Shown here piece by piece: positions 16,107 to 25,720 of a stretch of 64,000 nt of DNA. The notes below the pieces were generated by a model. The model was not told the DNA's origin and ran no database searches. It saw only the letters and a program-made list of their open reading frames with translations. The stretch is taken from the NCBI GenBank assembly GCA_002753135.1, contig PDZV01000007.1, positions 46,545-110,544 of the forward strand, read 5' to 3'. A program made the position numbers and the translations under genes. Each line of letters starts with the position of its first letter. Positions within the stretch are counted from its first letter, which is position 1. This DNA is from Magnetococcales bacterium WMHbinv6 (lineage in GTDB: Bacteria; Pseudomonadota; Magnetococcia; Magnetococcales; Magnetaquicoccaceae).

Positions 16107-18398
16107 ATGGATTCCCATCTGAAAGCCAGTGCCCTGCAATACCACCGCATGCCGCCTGCCGGTAAAATGGCGGTGGTGCCGACCAAACCGCTGACCAATC
16201 AGCGGGATCTCTCCCTGGCCTACTCGCCGGGGGTCTCTGCCGCCTGCGAAGCGATCGTCGAGGATCCGGCGCAAGTGGCGGAGTTGACCGGGCGGGCCAA
16301 CCTGGTGGCGGTGATCACCAACGGTACCGCTGTTCTCGGTCTGGGGGCCATCGGTCCTTTGGCTGGCAAACCGGTCATGGAGGGCAAGGCCGCCCTGTTT
16401 CGCAAATTTGCCGGAATCAACGTTTTCGATCTGGAGGTGGATGAAACCGATCCCGACCGTTTCGTTGCCATTGTCGCCAGTCTGGAACCCACCTTCGGCG
16501 GCATCAACCTGGAAGATATTCGTGCCCCGGAATGTTTTATCATCGAAGCCAAATTGCGCGAGCGGATGAAAATTCCCGTCTTTCACGACGATCAACACGG
16601 AACCGCCATCGTCGTTGCCGCGGCGGTGCTGAATGCCCTCTCCCTGGTCAATAAACGGCTGGAAACCATTCAGGTTGCTGTCTCGGGTGCCGGGGCTGCC
16701 GCCATCGCCTGCCTCAACCTGCTGGTGGAGTTGGGGCTGCCTGCCGCGCACATCCGGGTTGCCGATATTCGTGGCGTGCTGCGCCGTGATCGCCAGGATC
16801 TCTCCTGCGAACAGGCCCGTTACGCCACCGACAGCGACTGCCACCATATGGCGGAAATTATCCAGGGTGCTGATCTTTTCCTGGGTTTGTCCGGTCCGGG
16901 AGCCGTCACTGCCGAGATGGTGGCCAGCATGGCTGCTGCACCGATCGTCATGGCCCTGGCCAACCCGACCCCGGAAATTTATCCGGCAGAAATCCGCAAA
17001 GTGCGCCCCGACGCCATTATTGCTACCGGACGCAGCGACTATCCCAATCAGGTCAATAATGTTCTCTGCTTTCCTTTCCTGTTTCGCGGTGCCCTGGATG
17101 CCGGTGCCACCTGTATCAACACCCCGATCAAAGTGGCCTGCGTCAAAGCCATCGCGGAACTGGCCAAAGAACCGGTCCCAGAATCGGTGGCCATGGCCTA
17201 TGCCGGTGAATCGCTGCAGTTTGGGCCGCACTATCTGCTGCCGAAACCTTTTGATCCCCGTCTGATTGTCGAAGTGGCCTCGGCCACCGCCCAGGCGGCA
17301 ATGGCAAGCCAGGTTGCCACACGTCCGATTCGCAACCTGGAGACCTATCGGCAACAATTGACCGAGTTTGTCTTTCGTTCCGGGCAGGTGATGCGCTCCC
17401 TCTTTGAACGGGCCAAACGCCATCCGCAAAAACGGGTTGCCCTGGCACACGGCGAGGAGGAACGGGTGCTGCACGCTGCCAGCGAAATGATCGAAGAAGG
17501 GATCTGCCGCCCCATTCTGATCGGACAACGGGCCATCATTCTGGAACGGATCCGGCAATTGGGGCTGGACATGGTGTGTGATCAGGATTTTGAGCTGATG
17601 GATGTTGCCGACGATCCCCGGGTCAAACAAATCAGCGACGAATATCACGAGATCATGGAACGGCGTGGGGTAACACCGGGATTGTCACGACGGGCACTGC
17701 AACGCTCCACCTCTCTGACCGCCGCTTTGCTGACCCGTCGCGGCGATGCCGATGCCATGCTCTGCGGTGCGGTCGGACAAATCCGCAACCATCTGCGTAC
17801 CATTCGTGACATTATCGGACGGGCAGAAGGGGTCCGTTTTTTTAGTGCCCTGACCGGAGTGATTCTGGAATCGGGCACCTTTTTTATCTCTGACACCAAT
17901 GTGATCGCCGATCCCACCGTCGAACAACTGGCGGAAATGACCATTCGCGCCGCCAAACAGATGCGCCGCTTCGGTTTGACCCCGAAAGCGGCGTTACTCT
18001 CCTCCTCCAGTTTTGGTTCCTACCGGGCGGATCATACCACCAAAATGCGCGATGCCCTGGCGCTGATCCATCAAATGGCACCGGATTTGGAGGCCGAAGG
18101 GGAGATGCGCGCCGATGCCGCCCTGTGCGAAGAGATCCGCCAGGCCATGTTTCCACGCTCCCGTCTGCGCGGACGGGCCAACCTGTTGATCATGCCCAAT
18201 CTGGATGCGGCCAACATCTCCTGCGACATGTTGCTGACCTTGGGCAACGGCGAACGGATCGGCCCCATCCTGCTTGGTCCGGCCCTGCCTGCCCATGTGA
18301 TGATTCCTACGGTATCGGTGCGCGGTCTGGTCAACATGGCCGCTTTTGCGGTCGTGCAGGCCCAGGAGTTGGCCCAGGAGAGTACAGAAGCAAAATAG
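16107..18398 (+). CDS. maeB: NADP-dependent malic enzyme, malic enzyme-phosphotransacetylase fusion
   Basis: Oxidatively decarboxylates malate to pyruvate, yielding NADPH. The 763-residue length is that of the MaeB hybrid type. The malic domain (1-420) shows [12 protein letters not shown], the catalytic Lys/Asp region [13 protein letters not shown] and FHDDQHGTA, and an NAD(P) fold [12 protein letters not shown] at about 190. Residues about 430-755 are a phosphotransacetylase-like domain ([12 protein letters not shown] at its start); in this family it is generally catalytically silent and regulatory, often responding to acetyl-CoA. The ATG follows ttgaggag. It is a single gene. Confidence 0.95.
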   Translation: MDSHLKASALQYHRMPPAGKMAVVPTKPLTNQRDLSLAYSPGVSAACEAIVEDPAQVAELTGRANLVAVITNGTAVLGLGAIGPLAGKPVMEGKAALFRKFAGINVFDLEVDETDPDRFVAIVASLEPTFGGINLEDIRAPECFIIEAKLRERMKIPVFHDDQHGTAIVVAAAVLNALSLVNKRLETIQVAVSGAGAAAIACLNLLVELGLPAAHIRVADIRGVLRRDRQDLSCEQARYATDSDCHHMAEIIQGADLFLGLSGPGAVTAEMVASMAAAPIVMALANPTPEIYPAEIRKVRPDAIIATGRSDYPNQVNNVLCFPFLFRGALDAGATCINTPIKVACVKAIAELAKEPVPESVAMAYAGESLQFGPHYLLPKPFDPRLIVEVASATAQAAMASQVATRPIRNLETYRQQLTEFVFRSGQVMRSLFERAKRHPQKRVALAHGEEERVLHAASEMIEEGICRPILIGQRAIILERIRQLGLDMVCDQDFELMDVADDPRVKQISDEYHEIMERRGVTPGLSRRALQRSTSLTAALLTRRGDADAMLCGAVGQIRNHLRTIRDIIGRAEGVRFFSALTGVILESGTFFISDTNVIADPTVEQLAEMTIRAAKQMRRFGLTPKAALLSSSSFGSYRADHTTKMRDALALIHQMAPDLEAEGEMRADAALCEEIRQAMFPRSRLRGRANLLIMPNLDAANISCDMLLTLGNGERIGPILLGPALPAHVMIPTVSVRGLVNMAAFAVVQAQELAQESTEAK

Positions 18399-18481
18399 TG
18401 GGAAAATAGTGGGCGTCCGTGATCAGCATATATGCAGGCTGTTCTTTTCACGGTAACACGCAACAAATGGCAGAAAAGGAT

Positions 18482-18571
18482 TGGCGGAGGAGCAGGGATT
18501 CGAACCCTGGGTGAGGTTGCCCCCACAACGATTTTCGAGACCGTCCCATTCGACCACTCTGGAACTCCTCC
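18482..18571 (-). tRNA. tRNA-Ser (anticodon CGA)
   Basis: Reading the minus strand gives a 90-nt class II tRNA. The acceptor stem GGAGGAG pairs with CTCCTCC, followed by discriminator G and an encoded CCA. The anticodon stem ACGGT/ATCGT encloses the loop CTCGAAA with anticodon CGA (decodes UCG). A long variable arm and the T-loop GGTTCGAATCC are present, as expected for serine. Confidence 0.95.
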
Positions 18572-18972
18572 GTCGGGTAGTGCGCAGATGTTCAGACCAA
18601 GCATGCTAACCCATTCCGCACTGGCAATCAAGGAGCGCTTTTTGTTGCCGCGTCGCCCCGTCAAGCGGAGTGCGTGCTGTGGCGTCAAAGAGGTGGCACC
18701 CCTGGCGGACAATTGCCGTCGCCCGGGCAATGGGCGGAGACCACTCTGGCAGACAATCAATAAATCACATTGATTTGATTGATATTCAATTAAGATGTAT
18801 CGCTTTTTTTCGCCGCAGCAACCGATTGCCCCATCCCTTTTCAACCTTTGTTTAACGGCATGGTTTGTGCTTTCCGCCGTCAGGAGTACTGTGTCAATTG
18901 ACAGCAACCTGACGGGCAACCGGCATGCTGCTGTCACTTCCCAATCACCCTTGCGGTAACAGGCTGTCACCG
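18572..18972. other. Intergenic stretch between tRNA-Ser and gpmI
   Basis: About 400 bp without a supported gene. The part at 18760-18830 is AT-rich (ttgatttgattgatattcaattaag) and is the likeliest place for the tRNA-Ser and/or gpmI promoters. It contains an imperfect FNR/CRP-like inverted motif (TTGAT...ATTCAA), too weak to call. Several small frames across it have no ribosome sites. Confidence 0.4.
18892..18903. promoter_or_regulatory. Perfect 12-bp palindrome upstream of gpmI, possible operator
   Basis: TGTCAATTGACA is an exact dyad 70 bp before the chosen gpmI start. Such a short perfect dyad could bind a dimeric regulator, but no regulator can be assigned and a chance occurrence is possible. 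Confidence 0.25.
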
Positions 18973-20550
18973 ATGAGAGCGAAACCCGTCACGCTGGTGG
19001 TGTTGGACGGTTGGGGTATCAGTCTGGATACCCGCCACAATGCCATCCATCACGCCAACACGCCCCATTATGACCAATGGCTGCGCAGTCGGCCCCACAC
19101 CCTGGTGCAAACCAGCGCCGGCGATGTAGGCTTGCCTGACGGGCAAATGGGCAACTCGGAAGTGGGCCATACCAACCTGGGTGCCGGGCGCATTGTCTAC
19201 CAGGATTTGACCCGCATCAACAAGGCCATCTGGGAGGGAGAACTGGCGGCCAATCCGGCCATGGAACAGACCATCCAGGCTGCCATCGACCATCAGGGTG
19301 CCGTGCATATCTGCGGCCTGCTCTCGCCCGGTGGCATCCATTCGCATACCGATCATCTGCTGGCTGCCGTACTCACTGCCAAAGATTGCCGCGCCAAACC
19401 TGTCTACATCCACGCCATTCTCGACGGTCGAGACACCCCGCCCCGCTCTGCTCTGACCTATCTGGAAGAGTTTCAACGAGCCCTGAAACGGATCGGCTGC
19501 GGGCAGATTGTCAGTGTCTGTGGTCGCTATTATGCCATGGACCGGGACAAACGCTGGGATCGGGTCGAACGGGCCTATGACCTGTACACCCTGGGCCAGG
19601 GTCTGCAGGCAGTGGATGCCCTGCAGGCGGTACAGGAGGCCTATCAACGGGGTGAAGACGATGAGTTTGTCCAGCCCACGCTGATTGTCAACACCGAACG
19701 GCCACAACCGGTTGTCCTGCGCGATGGCGACGCCTTGCTGATGCTCAACTTTCGTGCCGATCGGATGCGGGAAATCTGCCATGCCCTGCTCGATCCGGCC
19801 AGCGGCCCCGCTGCTTTTCAGGGCTTTGCCCGCCGCCGGATTGTCCATCTTTCTGCCATGTTGACTATGACCCAGTATGACAGCAGCTTGCAACCGGTGG
19901 CGGTTGCCTTTCCGCCCGACTCCCTGAGCCAAATTTTGGGAGAAGAGCTTTCCCGGCACGGCCTGCGCCAACTGCGGGCCGCCGAAACAGAAAAATATGC
20001 ACACGTCACCTATTTTTTTAACGGTGGACGGGAAGAGGTGTTTCCCGGCGAAGATCGTTTACTGATCCCCTCGCCGCGCGTTGCCACCTATGACCTGCAA
20101 CCGGAAATGTCGGCCCACGACCTTACCGAGCAGGTGATCGAACGGGTGCAACAGGGAGTGTATGATTTTATTGTCGTCAACTATGCCAATCCCGATATGG
20201 TCGGCCATACCGGACGCTTTGAGGCGACGGTGCAGGCGATTGAAACCGTCGACCGCTGCCTGGGGCGTCTGGCCGATGCGGTGTTACAAGCAGGCGGAGA
20301 ACTGCTGATCACCGCCGATCACGGCAATGCCGACTGTATGTTGGAAGAGAAATCCAATCAGCCACATACCGCCCACACCAGCAACCCGGCCCCCCTGATC
20401 TATCTGGGCAACCGTTCGCTGACCCTGCAACCAGGCCGCCTCAGCGATATTGCCCCCACCTTGTTGGCCTTGATGGAACTGCCACAACCGCCGCACATGA
20501 CCGGAAACTCCCTGCTCTGCCCCCTGCCGGAAGGTATACATTCTCCATGA
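18973..20550 (+). CDS. gpmI: 2,3-bisphosphoglycerate-independent phosphoglycerate mutase
   Basis: Interconverts 3- and 2-phosphoglycerate in glycolysis through a phosphoserine intermediate. It shows VVLDGWG at the N-terminus (first metal Asp), the nucleophilic Ser in [24 protein letters not shown] residues ([14 protein letters not shown]), and the second metal cluster NPDMVGHTG and ITADHGNAD. At 525 residues it is of normal size. The frame is open back to 18925 (ATG), but the ATG at 18973 is preferred because it puts the metal motif at residue 10. The next gene starts inside its stop codon (ATGA). Confidence 0.95.
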   Translation: MRAKPVTLVVLDGWGISLDTRHNAIHHANTPHYDQWLRSRPHTLVQTSAGDVGLPDGQMGNSEVGHTNLGAGRIVYQDLTRINKAIWEGELAANPAMEQTIQAAIDHQGAVHICGLLSPGGIHSHTDHLLAAVLTAKDCRAKPVYIHAILDGRDTPPRSALTYLEEFQRALKRIGCGQIVSVCGRYYAMDRDKRWDRVERAYDLYTLGQGLQAVDALQAVQEAYQRGEDDEFVQPTLIVNTERPQPVVLRDGDALLMLNFRADRMREICHALLDPASGPAAFQGFARRRIVHLSAMLTMTQYDSSLQPVAVAFPPDSLSQILGEELSRHGLRQLRAAETEKYAHVTYFFNGGREEVFPGEDRLLIPSPRVATYDLQPEMSAHDLTEQVIERVQQGVYDFIVVNYANPDMVGHTGRFEATVQAIETVDRCLGRLADAVLQAGGELLITADHGNADCMLEEKSNQPHTAHTSNPAPLIYLGNRSLTLQPGRLSDIAPTLLALMELPQPPHMTGNSLLCPLPEGIHSP

Positions 20551-21395
20551 ACACCCTAAAAAAAATGAGACGACTGTGCCGCAGTTGGTATATGATGGTG
20601 TTCGGGTTGTGCCTGGCTCCGGCTCTGCTGCTGGTCACGGAAGCACAGGCCAGCGAAAATCGGGGTATCAGTACACAACGCCGCCTTGCCGAGTACAGCC
20701 GATTGATGTATGGATTAGAAGGAGAGGCGACCGCAACAACAAAGCCGCGTTGGCAGAAAAAAAACAGCACACACGGCAAGCAGGCACTGCGCACGCAGAC
20801 AAAAAAACGGTATCATGCTGGTCATGTCCGCAAGAGCAGTAAGCTGGTCGTGTATGGCGCGTCACAGCGCCAACTGCAGAAGGCAAAAGGGCAACGTGTC
20901 GGCAACAAAAACTGGCTGCGCCGTGGTCAGCAACGGAGTGCTGCCAGCCATGCGGCGCGACGTTCCCGTTCCGCAAACGGATTTGTCTCCCAAGCAGAAC
21001 AGCGTATGGGTACTTTTCTCGGACCGGTCAACGGTACAGCGGTAAGCCGTTCTTCGGGTCTGTTTTATCGGGTGGCGGAAAATGCCGACGTGCGTGCCAG
21101 TTCCCGCGGGCAGGTGGTCTATGCGGGCTGGTTTCGCGGTTATGGTCTGTTGACCATCGTTAACCATGGCGGACGAGTCTACTCCCTGTACGGCCATAAC
21201 CGGGATCTGCTGGTGGCCAAAGGGGATGCGGTTGAGCCTGGTCAAATCATTGCAAAAAGTGGTAAAACCGGTACCGTAGACGGTGTTCCCGGTCTCTATT
21301 TTGAAATTCGTAAAGGTAACCGTCCGGAAAATCCCCGGAGATGGCTGGCTCGCGACAGGGCACACAGCGATAAGATGGCCAGCCTGATGCATTAA
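20547..21395 (+). CDS. EnvC-like LytM-domain murein hydrolase activator
   Basis: A 282-residue exported protein with a signal peptide at 1-36 ([15 protein letters not shown] core), a basic low-complexity middle (about 60-150), and a C-terminal LytM/M23 domain (about 165-272). The order gpmI-envC-ctpA-divergent deacetylase is a well-known conserved neighbourhood. The LytM domain has lost zinc ligands in the same way as EnvC ([19 protein letters not shown] instead of an HxH with LHFEIR), so it should activate cell-division amidases rather than cut peptidoglycan. Compared with E. coli EnvC, the N-terminal coiled coil is missing and is replaced by the basic segment. It overlaps gpmI by 4 bp. Confidence 0.85.
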   Translation: MNTLKKMRRLCRSWYMMVFGLCLAPALLLVTEAQASENRGISTQRRLAEYSRLMYGLEGEATATTKPRWQKKNSTHGKQALRTQTKKRYHAGHVRKSSKLVVYGASQRQLQKAKGQRVGNKNWLRRGQQRSAASHAARRSRSANGFVSQAEQRMGTFLGPVNGTAVSRSSGLFYRVAENADVRASSRGQVVYAGWFRGYGLLTIVNHGGRVYSLYGHNRDLLVAKGDAVEPGQIIAKSGKTGTVDGVPGLYFEIRKGNRPENPRRWLARDRAHSDKMASLMH

Positions 21396-21400
21396 GTGGT

Positions 21401-21425
21401 GGTGATTCCCCCGAGGGGAGTCATC
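21401..21425 (+). terminator. Hairpin between envC-like gene and ctpA
   Basis: ggtgattcccc, loop cga, then ggggagtcatc form an 11-bp stem with two G-T pairs, 5 bp after the envC stop. No U-run follows, so it may be an RNA-processing or attenuation hairpin rather than a full terminator. Confidence 0.4.
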
Positions 21426-21465
21426 GTGCGCATCGGTGCCGTGCGTTGCGTTAAGGAGCCAGTGT

Positions 21466-22983
21466 ATGAAAACCCCCCTTCGGGCCAAACGCCCGTTTTT
21501 GATCGGTCTGATTCTGCTGGCTGTTCTGGCCGGGCTGCATCTGGCCGCTGACAACGTTCTGGCGGTCAGTCAGATCACCTACGAAAAATTACGGGTCTTT
21601 TCCGAAGTTTTTTCCCTGGTCAAACAAAATTATGTCGAAGAAGTGGATGAAAAGTCGGTTTTGTACGGTGCCGTTCACGGCATGTTGAAATCCCTTGATC
21701 CCCACTCCTCTTTTTTGACGCCGGAAAGCTTCAAAGAGATGCGCGTCGACACCAAGGGTGAGTTTGGCGGACTCGGTATTGAAATTTCCCAGGCGGAACG
21801 GGGTATTTTGGTCGTTTCGCCCATCGAGGACACCCCTGCCTTTCAGGCGGGCATCAAATCTGGCGATCTGATCGTCAAAATTGATGAAGAGAGTTCCGAA
21901 GATATGAATCTGCCGGATGCGGTGAAAAGAATGCGCGGCAAACCCGGTACCGCCGTGCAACTGACCGTGCTGCGCAAAGGGGTCACCAAGCTGCTCACCT
22001 TCAAAATTGTCCGCGACATCATCAAAGTGCGCAGCGTCAAATGGCGTCTGGAGGCCGGCAATATCGGTTATTCGCGCATTGTCCAATTCAATGAACAGAC
22101 CATGCCCCTGTTGGAGCAGGCTCTGGATGAATTAAAAAAATCGGCTGGCAAAGAGGGGTTGAAAGGTTTGGTGCTGGATCTGCGCAACGATCCGGGCGGT
22201 TTGTTGGATCAGGCGGTGGAAGTTGCCGACGCCTTTCTGGAAAAAGGGCTGATTGTCTACACGAAAGGCCGCATTGCCGGCAAGGATATGAGCTTTGAAG
22301 CCCGTGCGGGCGATCTGCTCCACAATGCGCCGATTGTGGTCTTGATCAACGCCGGTTCAGCTTCCGCTTCGGAAATTGTTGCCGGAGCCCTGCAGGATCA
22401 TAAACGGGCGGTGATCATGGGCACCAACTCGTTTGGCAAAGGATCGGTGCAAACCATTATTCCGTTGTCGGATGGATCCGGTTTACGCTTGACCACCGCC
22501 CAATACTACACCCCCAGCGGTCGTTCCATTCAAGCCAAGGGGATTGCTCCGGATATTGTCGTCGAAGATCTGGATCTGAGCGGCAACAAGCGGGAGGGGA
22601 GTGATCGGCGGCCTACGGAGGCCGATTTGAAAGGCCACTTGAAAAATGCCGATTCTGCCAACGATGAGAACAAAGGACGAGCAAAAGAGAGAGGAAAAGA
22701 GCCCGAAGAGGGGACAGACTCCGATAAAAATACGGATAAAGAAAATGAAAAACTGCTGGAGCGCCTCAAAGACGGTAACGAAGGCCGCCCGCGCAGCAAA
22801 GAGAAAAATTTGGATGATGCCGACCGGATTACCGGTCACAGCAAAGAGGATTTTCAATTGCAACGGGCTCTGGATCTGTTGCGCGGCCTGCAGGTGATGC
22901 AAAATCTGTTTGACAGAAAACAGGGTGCGCAAGTGGCTGGTTTAACGTCAGGAAACCGGCTTGAACGGACAAACTCCCGGTAA
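21466..22983 (+). CDS. ctpA: C-terminal processing peptidase, S41 family
   Basis: A periplasmic serine protease that trims or degrades envelope proteins and often controls peptidoglycan hydrolases. The 505-residue protein has a signal-anchor at about 7-26, a PDZ domain at about 95-170 (GGLGIEI, SGDLIVKIDEE), and the S41 catalytic domain with the Ser motif NAGSASASEIVAGAL and the general-base Lys in NSFGKGSVQT. Residues about 375-460 are an unusually charged, Lys/Glu/Asp-rich insertion absent from typical CtpA, followed by the normal helical tail. The ATG at 21466 is chosen over 21436 because it has taaggag upstream. It precedes and overlaps the deacetylase gene. Confidence 0.93.
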   Translation: MKTPLRAKRPFLIGLILLAVLAGLHLAADNVLAVSQITYEKLRVFSEVFSLVKQNYVEEVDEKSVLYGAVHGMLKSLDPHSSFLTPESFKEMRVDTKGEFGGLGIEISQAERGILVVSPIEDTPAFQAGIKSGDLIVKIDEESSEDMNLPDAVKRMRGKPGTAVQLTVLRKGVTKLLTFKIVRDIIKVRSVKWRLEAGNIGYSRIVQFNEQTMPLLEQALDELKKSAGKEGLKGLVLDLRNDPGGLLDQAVEVADAFLEKGLIVYTKGRIAGKDMSFEARAGDLLHNAPIVVLINAGSASASEIVAGALQDHKRAVIMGTNSFGKGSVQTIIPLSDGSGLRLTTAQYYTPSGRSIQAKGIAPDIVVEDLDLSGNKREGSDRRPTEADLKGHLKNADSANDENKGRAKERGKEPEEGTDSDKNTDKENEKLLERLKDGNEGRPRSKEKNLDDADRITGHSKEDFQLQRALDLLRGLQVMQNLFDRKQGAQVAGLTSGNRLERTNSR

Positions 22984-24313
22984 CTGGCAGGGCAAACTTC
23001 GCTGGTTGGTGCTGCTGCTGGTCGTGGTGCTGGCTGGATGGGGGGCGGTGCGCTGGTTGAGTCATGGATCCAGGACGGTTGCCACAACCGAGACGACGGT
23101 GCAAAGCGGTGCGCCGTTGTTCGACAAACCAAGCGAACCACTCCCCGTTCCCGCACCGACCTCACCAACGGTGTCGGAAGAGGAGCCATTGCGCTTGATT
23201 CTGGCGGAAAACATACGTGGCACAAAACCGCTGCTTCCGGTGGGAACGCCGCCGCTTGAATCGGTGACTGTTGCTCCAAGCGGTCCGGATCTCACCTTTG
23301 TTGCCCCTTCGCCACCTGCCAGCGGCGAAACTCCCCCTGCCGTTGTTGCGGAACCGCCTGCCAGCGCGCCGCCCGCAGCCAGTGCGTCACGCACTACGCC
23401 AGAACCGATTCTGTATGAAGAGCCGGTAACGGAGCCAAAAAAGGAGCGGCCAAGCCGGCCCCGACCTGCTGCGGCGTCGGCGCGTTCGGATCGCATGACC
23501 GGCACTTTGGCCATCGTCATCGATGATCTGGGCTATGATTGGCCCCACTCCAAGGCCATCGCCGAACTGCCGGCAGATATTACGCTGGCCATTTTGCCCC
23601 GGGTTCCTTTCAGCCGTGATGTGGCCCGATTGGGGAAAAAGCTGGGCAAAGAGATGCTGTTGCACCAGCCCATGGAACCGATGCGTTATCCCCACACCTC
23701 ACCCGGTCCGGGTGCCATGCTGGTGCAGATGGACGCCTCCCGCTGGCAGACCATTCTGCGGGAAAATTTGAGCCAACTGCCGGAGGTGGTCGGGATCAAC
23801 AACCATATGGGTTCCCGCTTGACCGAACATACGGCGGCCATGGATGCGACCATGCAGGTGTTACTGGATAAACAGCTGTTTTTTATAGACAGCCGTACGT
23901 CAGATAATTCCATTGCCGCCGACAGGGCAAACGCCAACCAGGTGCCGACGGCTGTGCGAGATGTCTTTTTGGACAATACGGCAGAAGAAGGGGCCATTTT
24001 GCGCCAACTGCACCGATTGGAACGGTTGGCACTCAGCCACGGGGAAGCGATTGGCATTGGTCATCCTTACCGGGCGACGGTGGCCGCTCTGCAGCAGTGG
24101 CTGCCGACCTTGCCGGGTAAAGGGATTCGTCTGCAGCGTGTGTCGCGTTTTCTGCGCCCTGTCGAAGCCCGTGCCCGCTATCCGGAGCAGTCGGCAACGG
24201 CAAGCAATCAGACCGAGAGACCGACACGCCAGCGGACAGAACTTCCGTCAGGCGCCGTACCCCCGGCCCTGGCCGAGGCCACCTCGCCACCCACCGCCAG
24301 CTCTGGAGATTGA
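22961..24313 (+). CDS. Divergent polysaccharide deacetylase (YibQ/DUF610 family)
   Basis: A 450-residue envelope protein: membrane anchor at about 13-30, a long Pro/Ala/Ser-rich linker (about 40-175), then a divergent NodB-like domain (about 180-400) recognised by LAIVIDDLGYDW, LHQPMEPMRYP, INNHMGSRLTE and FFIDSRTSDNS. The family is regularly linked to ctpA and envC; its reaction is not settled, and peptidoglycan or other glycan strands are plausible substrates. The start is a TTG at 22961 with aggaaa upstream, overlapping ctpA by 23 bp; it is preferred because it gives the anchor segment. The tail beyond 410 is low complexity. Confidence 0.85.
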   Translation: MNGQTPGNWQGKLRWLVLLLVVVLAGWGAVRWLSHGSRTVATTETTVQSGAPLFDKPSEPLPVPAPTSPTVSEEEPLRLILAENIRGTKPLLPVGTPPLESVTVAPSGPDLTFVAPSPPASGETPPAVVAEPPASAPPAASASRTTPEPILYEEPVTEPKKERPSRPRPAAASARSDRMTGTLAIVIDDLGYDWPHSKAIAELPADITLAILPRVPFSRDVARLGKKLGKEMLLHQPMEPMRYPHTSPGPGAMLVQMDASRWQTILRENLSQLPEVVGINNHMGSRLTEHTAAMDATMQVLLDKQLFFIDSRTSDNSIAADRANANQVPTAVRDVFLDNTAEEGAILRQLHRLERLALSHGEAIGIGHPYRATVAALQQWLPTLPGKGIRLQRVSRFLRPVEARARYPEQSATASNQTERPTRQRTELPSGAVPPALAEATSPPTASSGD

Positions 24314-24314
24314 G

Positions 24315-25709
24315 ATGGATCGCAAGGCAGGCTATTCCACCCAAGAAGATTTGGAACAGCTTCTGGATCTGTTGAACGGCAAGCCTCCAGAACCTTTGCG
24401 CGCTTTGGCACATACTGAACAGATGTTGCAGCGCCCGTTGTGTGCGCGTGAGGTGCAGGCTGCCGCTCTGGCCACTGCCAATCTGGTGGAGGCTTTACTG
24501 TTTCCCGCGTTGCAACACAACCCGCAGCGTCTGCAGACAGCCGAAGCGTTGCGCGACCATTTTCAGCAACGGGCAGCACAAGCACAGGCGGATGAACAAA
24601 CCCCCGAACAGATTGCCGCCAATCGGACAGTGCTGGAAAACAGCTTGCGCATTCTCGGCGAAGGGCTACCGGTTGCTGCGGCTCCGGTCACCAGTGCCGA
24701 TTCGTTACCCACCTCTCTGTTCTACCGACTGACCACCTTGCTGCAACAGATCGGCGAATCGGAAGATACCTTGCAGCGTCGTCTGCAACCGTGGCTGGAG
24801 CAAAATGAAGAGGATTGGCCAGGTTTAGAAGCGTTATTGCAGCGCATTCGCCAGGCGGGCCACAAAGCGGCCATGCCTCCCTGGCAGCGGCGCAGACGAC
24901 AAGCACATGAGGCATTATGGCAATTGGCGCGTGAACTGGAAGAGTTGTTGACCCAGATGGGACAACGGCAAACGGACCGTTCGCGCCTGCTGGATACAAT
25001 GCGACGCAGCGATGGTCGATTGGATATCAGCCGCGCCCACGCCCTGTTGCATGCCCAAATGGCAGAACTGTTCAAAGAAGCTCAAGATTTGCGGGCACAA
25101 CAGGATGCCGGTCGACAACGGGCCGAACAGTTCAAACAGCGCATCGATCAGCTGGAGGCCACTCTGGCGCAAGCCCGCCGTGAACAATTTCTTGATCCGG
25201 TAACCGGTATTCCCGACCGCTATGCCTTTATGGCCCATTTACATCGCCATTTGGACCGTGCGGTCCATTTGGGTGAGGGATTTTCTCTGTTATTGTTTCA
25301 CTTTTATGAACTCAAAACCATGGTGGAACAGCTCAATCAAGCCGCCACGCACATGGCTGGCAATGCGGAACAGCGGCTATTGGTCGGCATCATTCAAGAG
25401 ATGCGCCCCCATTTGCCCGATCAGGCTTTTCTCTGTCGTTTGAGTACGGAACGTATGGTGGTGCTATTACCGAAATGCGATGTAAAATCTGGGGAACAAA
25501 TGGGCGTTGCCATCGGTCAAATGTTGGAGGAGGTTTGTTTTGATCTGGATGGTCGGGATGTCACCGTACACGTCAACTCGGGTTGTGCTGCCTTTCAACC
25601 GGGGATGGATGTGGCGCAAATGCTGGAAAGCACCGATCGCCTGGCGGCAGCAGCCCACAGTTGGCGTGAACAGGGTCAGACCACCCCACGCCGGGTTCGG
25701 GTTTGTTGA
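24315..25709 (+). CDS. Degenerate-GGDEF domain protein, first of a pair
   Basis: A 464-residue soluble protein: helical N-terminal region (1-200), coiled coil (about 200-290), then a diguanylate-cyclase fold starting with DPVTGIPDRYAFM at about 294. The signature loop reads RLSTERMVVLLP (around 375) where active enzymes have R.GGDEF, so both Gly and the metal/catalytic acidic residues are lost and it should not make c-di-GMP. The ATG at 24315 immediately follows the stop of the deacetylase (TGAGATG). It is cotranscribed with, and paralogous in layout to, the next gene. It may be a structural or signalling scaffold; substrate binding cannot be judged. Confidence 0.75.
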   Translation: MDRKAGYSTQEDLEQLLDLLNGKPPEPLRALAHTEQMLQRPLCAREVQAAALATANLVEALLFPALQHNPQRLQTAEALRDHFQQRAAQAQADEQTPEQIAANRTVLENSLRILGEGLPVAAAPVTSADSLPTSLFYRLTTLLQQIGESEDTLQRRLQPWLEQNEEDWPGLEALLQRIRQAGHKAAMPPWQRRRRQAHEALWQLARELEELLTQMGQRQTDRSRLLDTMRRSDGRLDISRAHALLHAQMAELFKEAQDLRAQQDAGRQRAEQFKQRIDQLEATLAQARREQFLDPVTGIPDRYAFMAHLHRHLDRAVHLGEGFSLLLFHFYELKTMVEQLNQAATHMAGNAEQRLLVGIIQEMRPHLPDQAFLCRLSTERMVVLLPKCDVKSGEQMGVAIGQMLEEVCFDLDGRDVTVHVNSGCAAFQPGMDVAQMLESTDRLAAAAHSWREQGQTTPRRVRVC

Positions 25710-25720
25710 GGGGGACAGCT

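Noticed and set aside
15915..17648. 577-codon minus-strand frame across malic enzyme
   Set aside because: Antisense shadow of maeB; Gly/His/Gln-rich wording is typical of reversed GC-rich codons, and there is no ribosome site.
18432..18773. 113-codon plus-strand frame across tRNA-Ser
   Set aside because: It reads through the tRNA gene and has no ribosome site.
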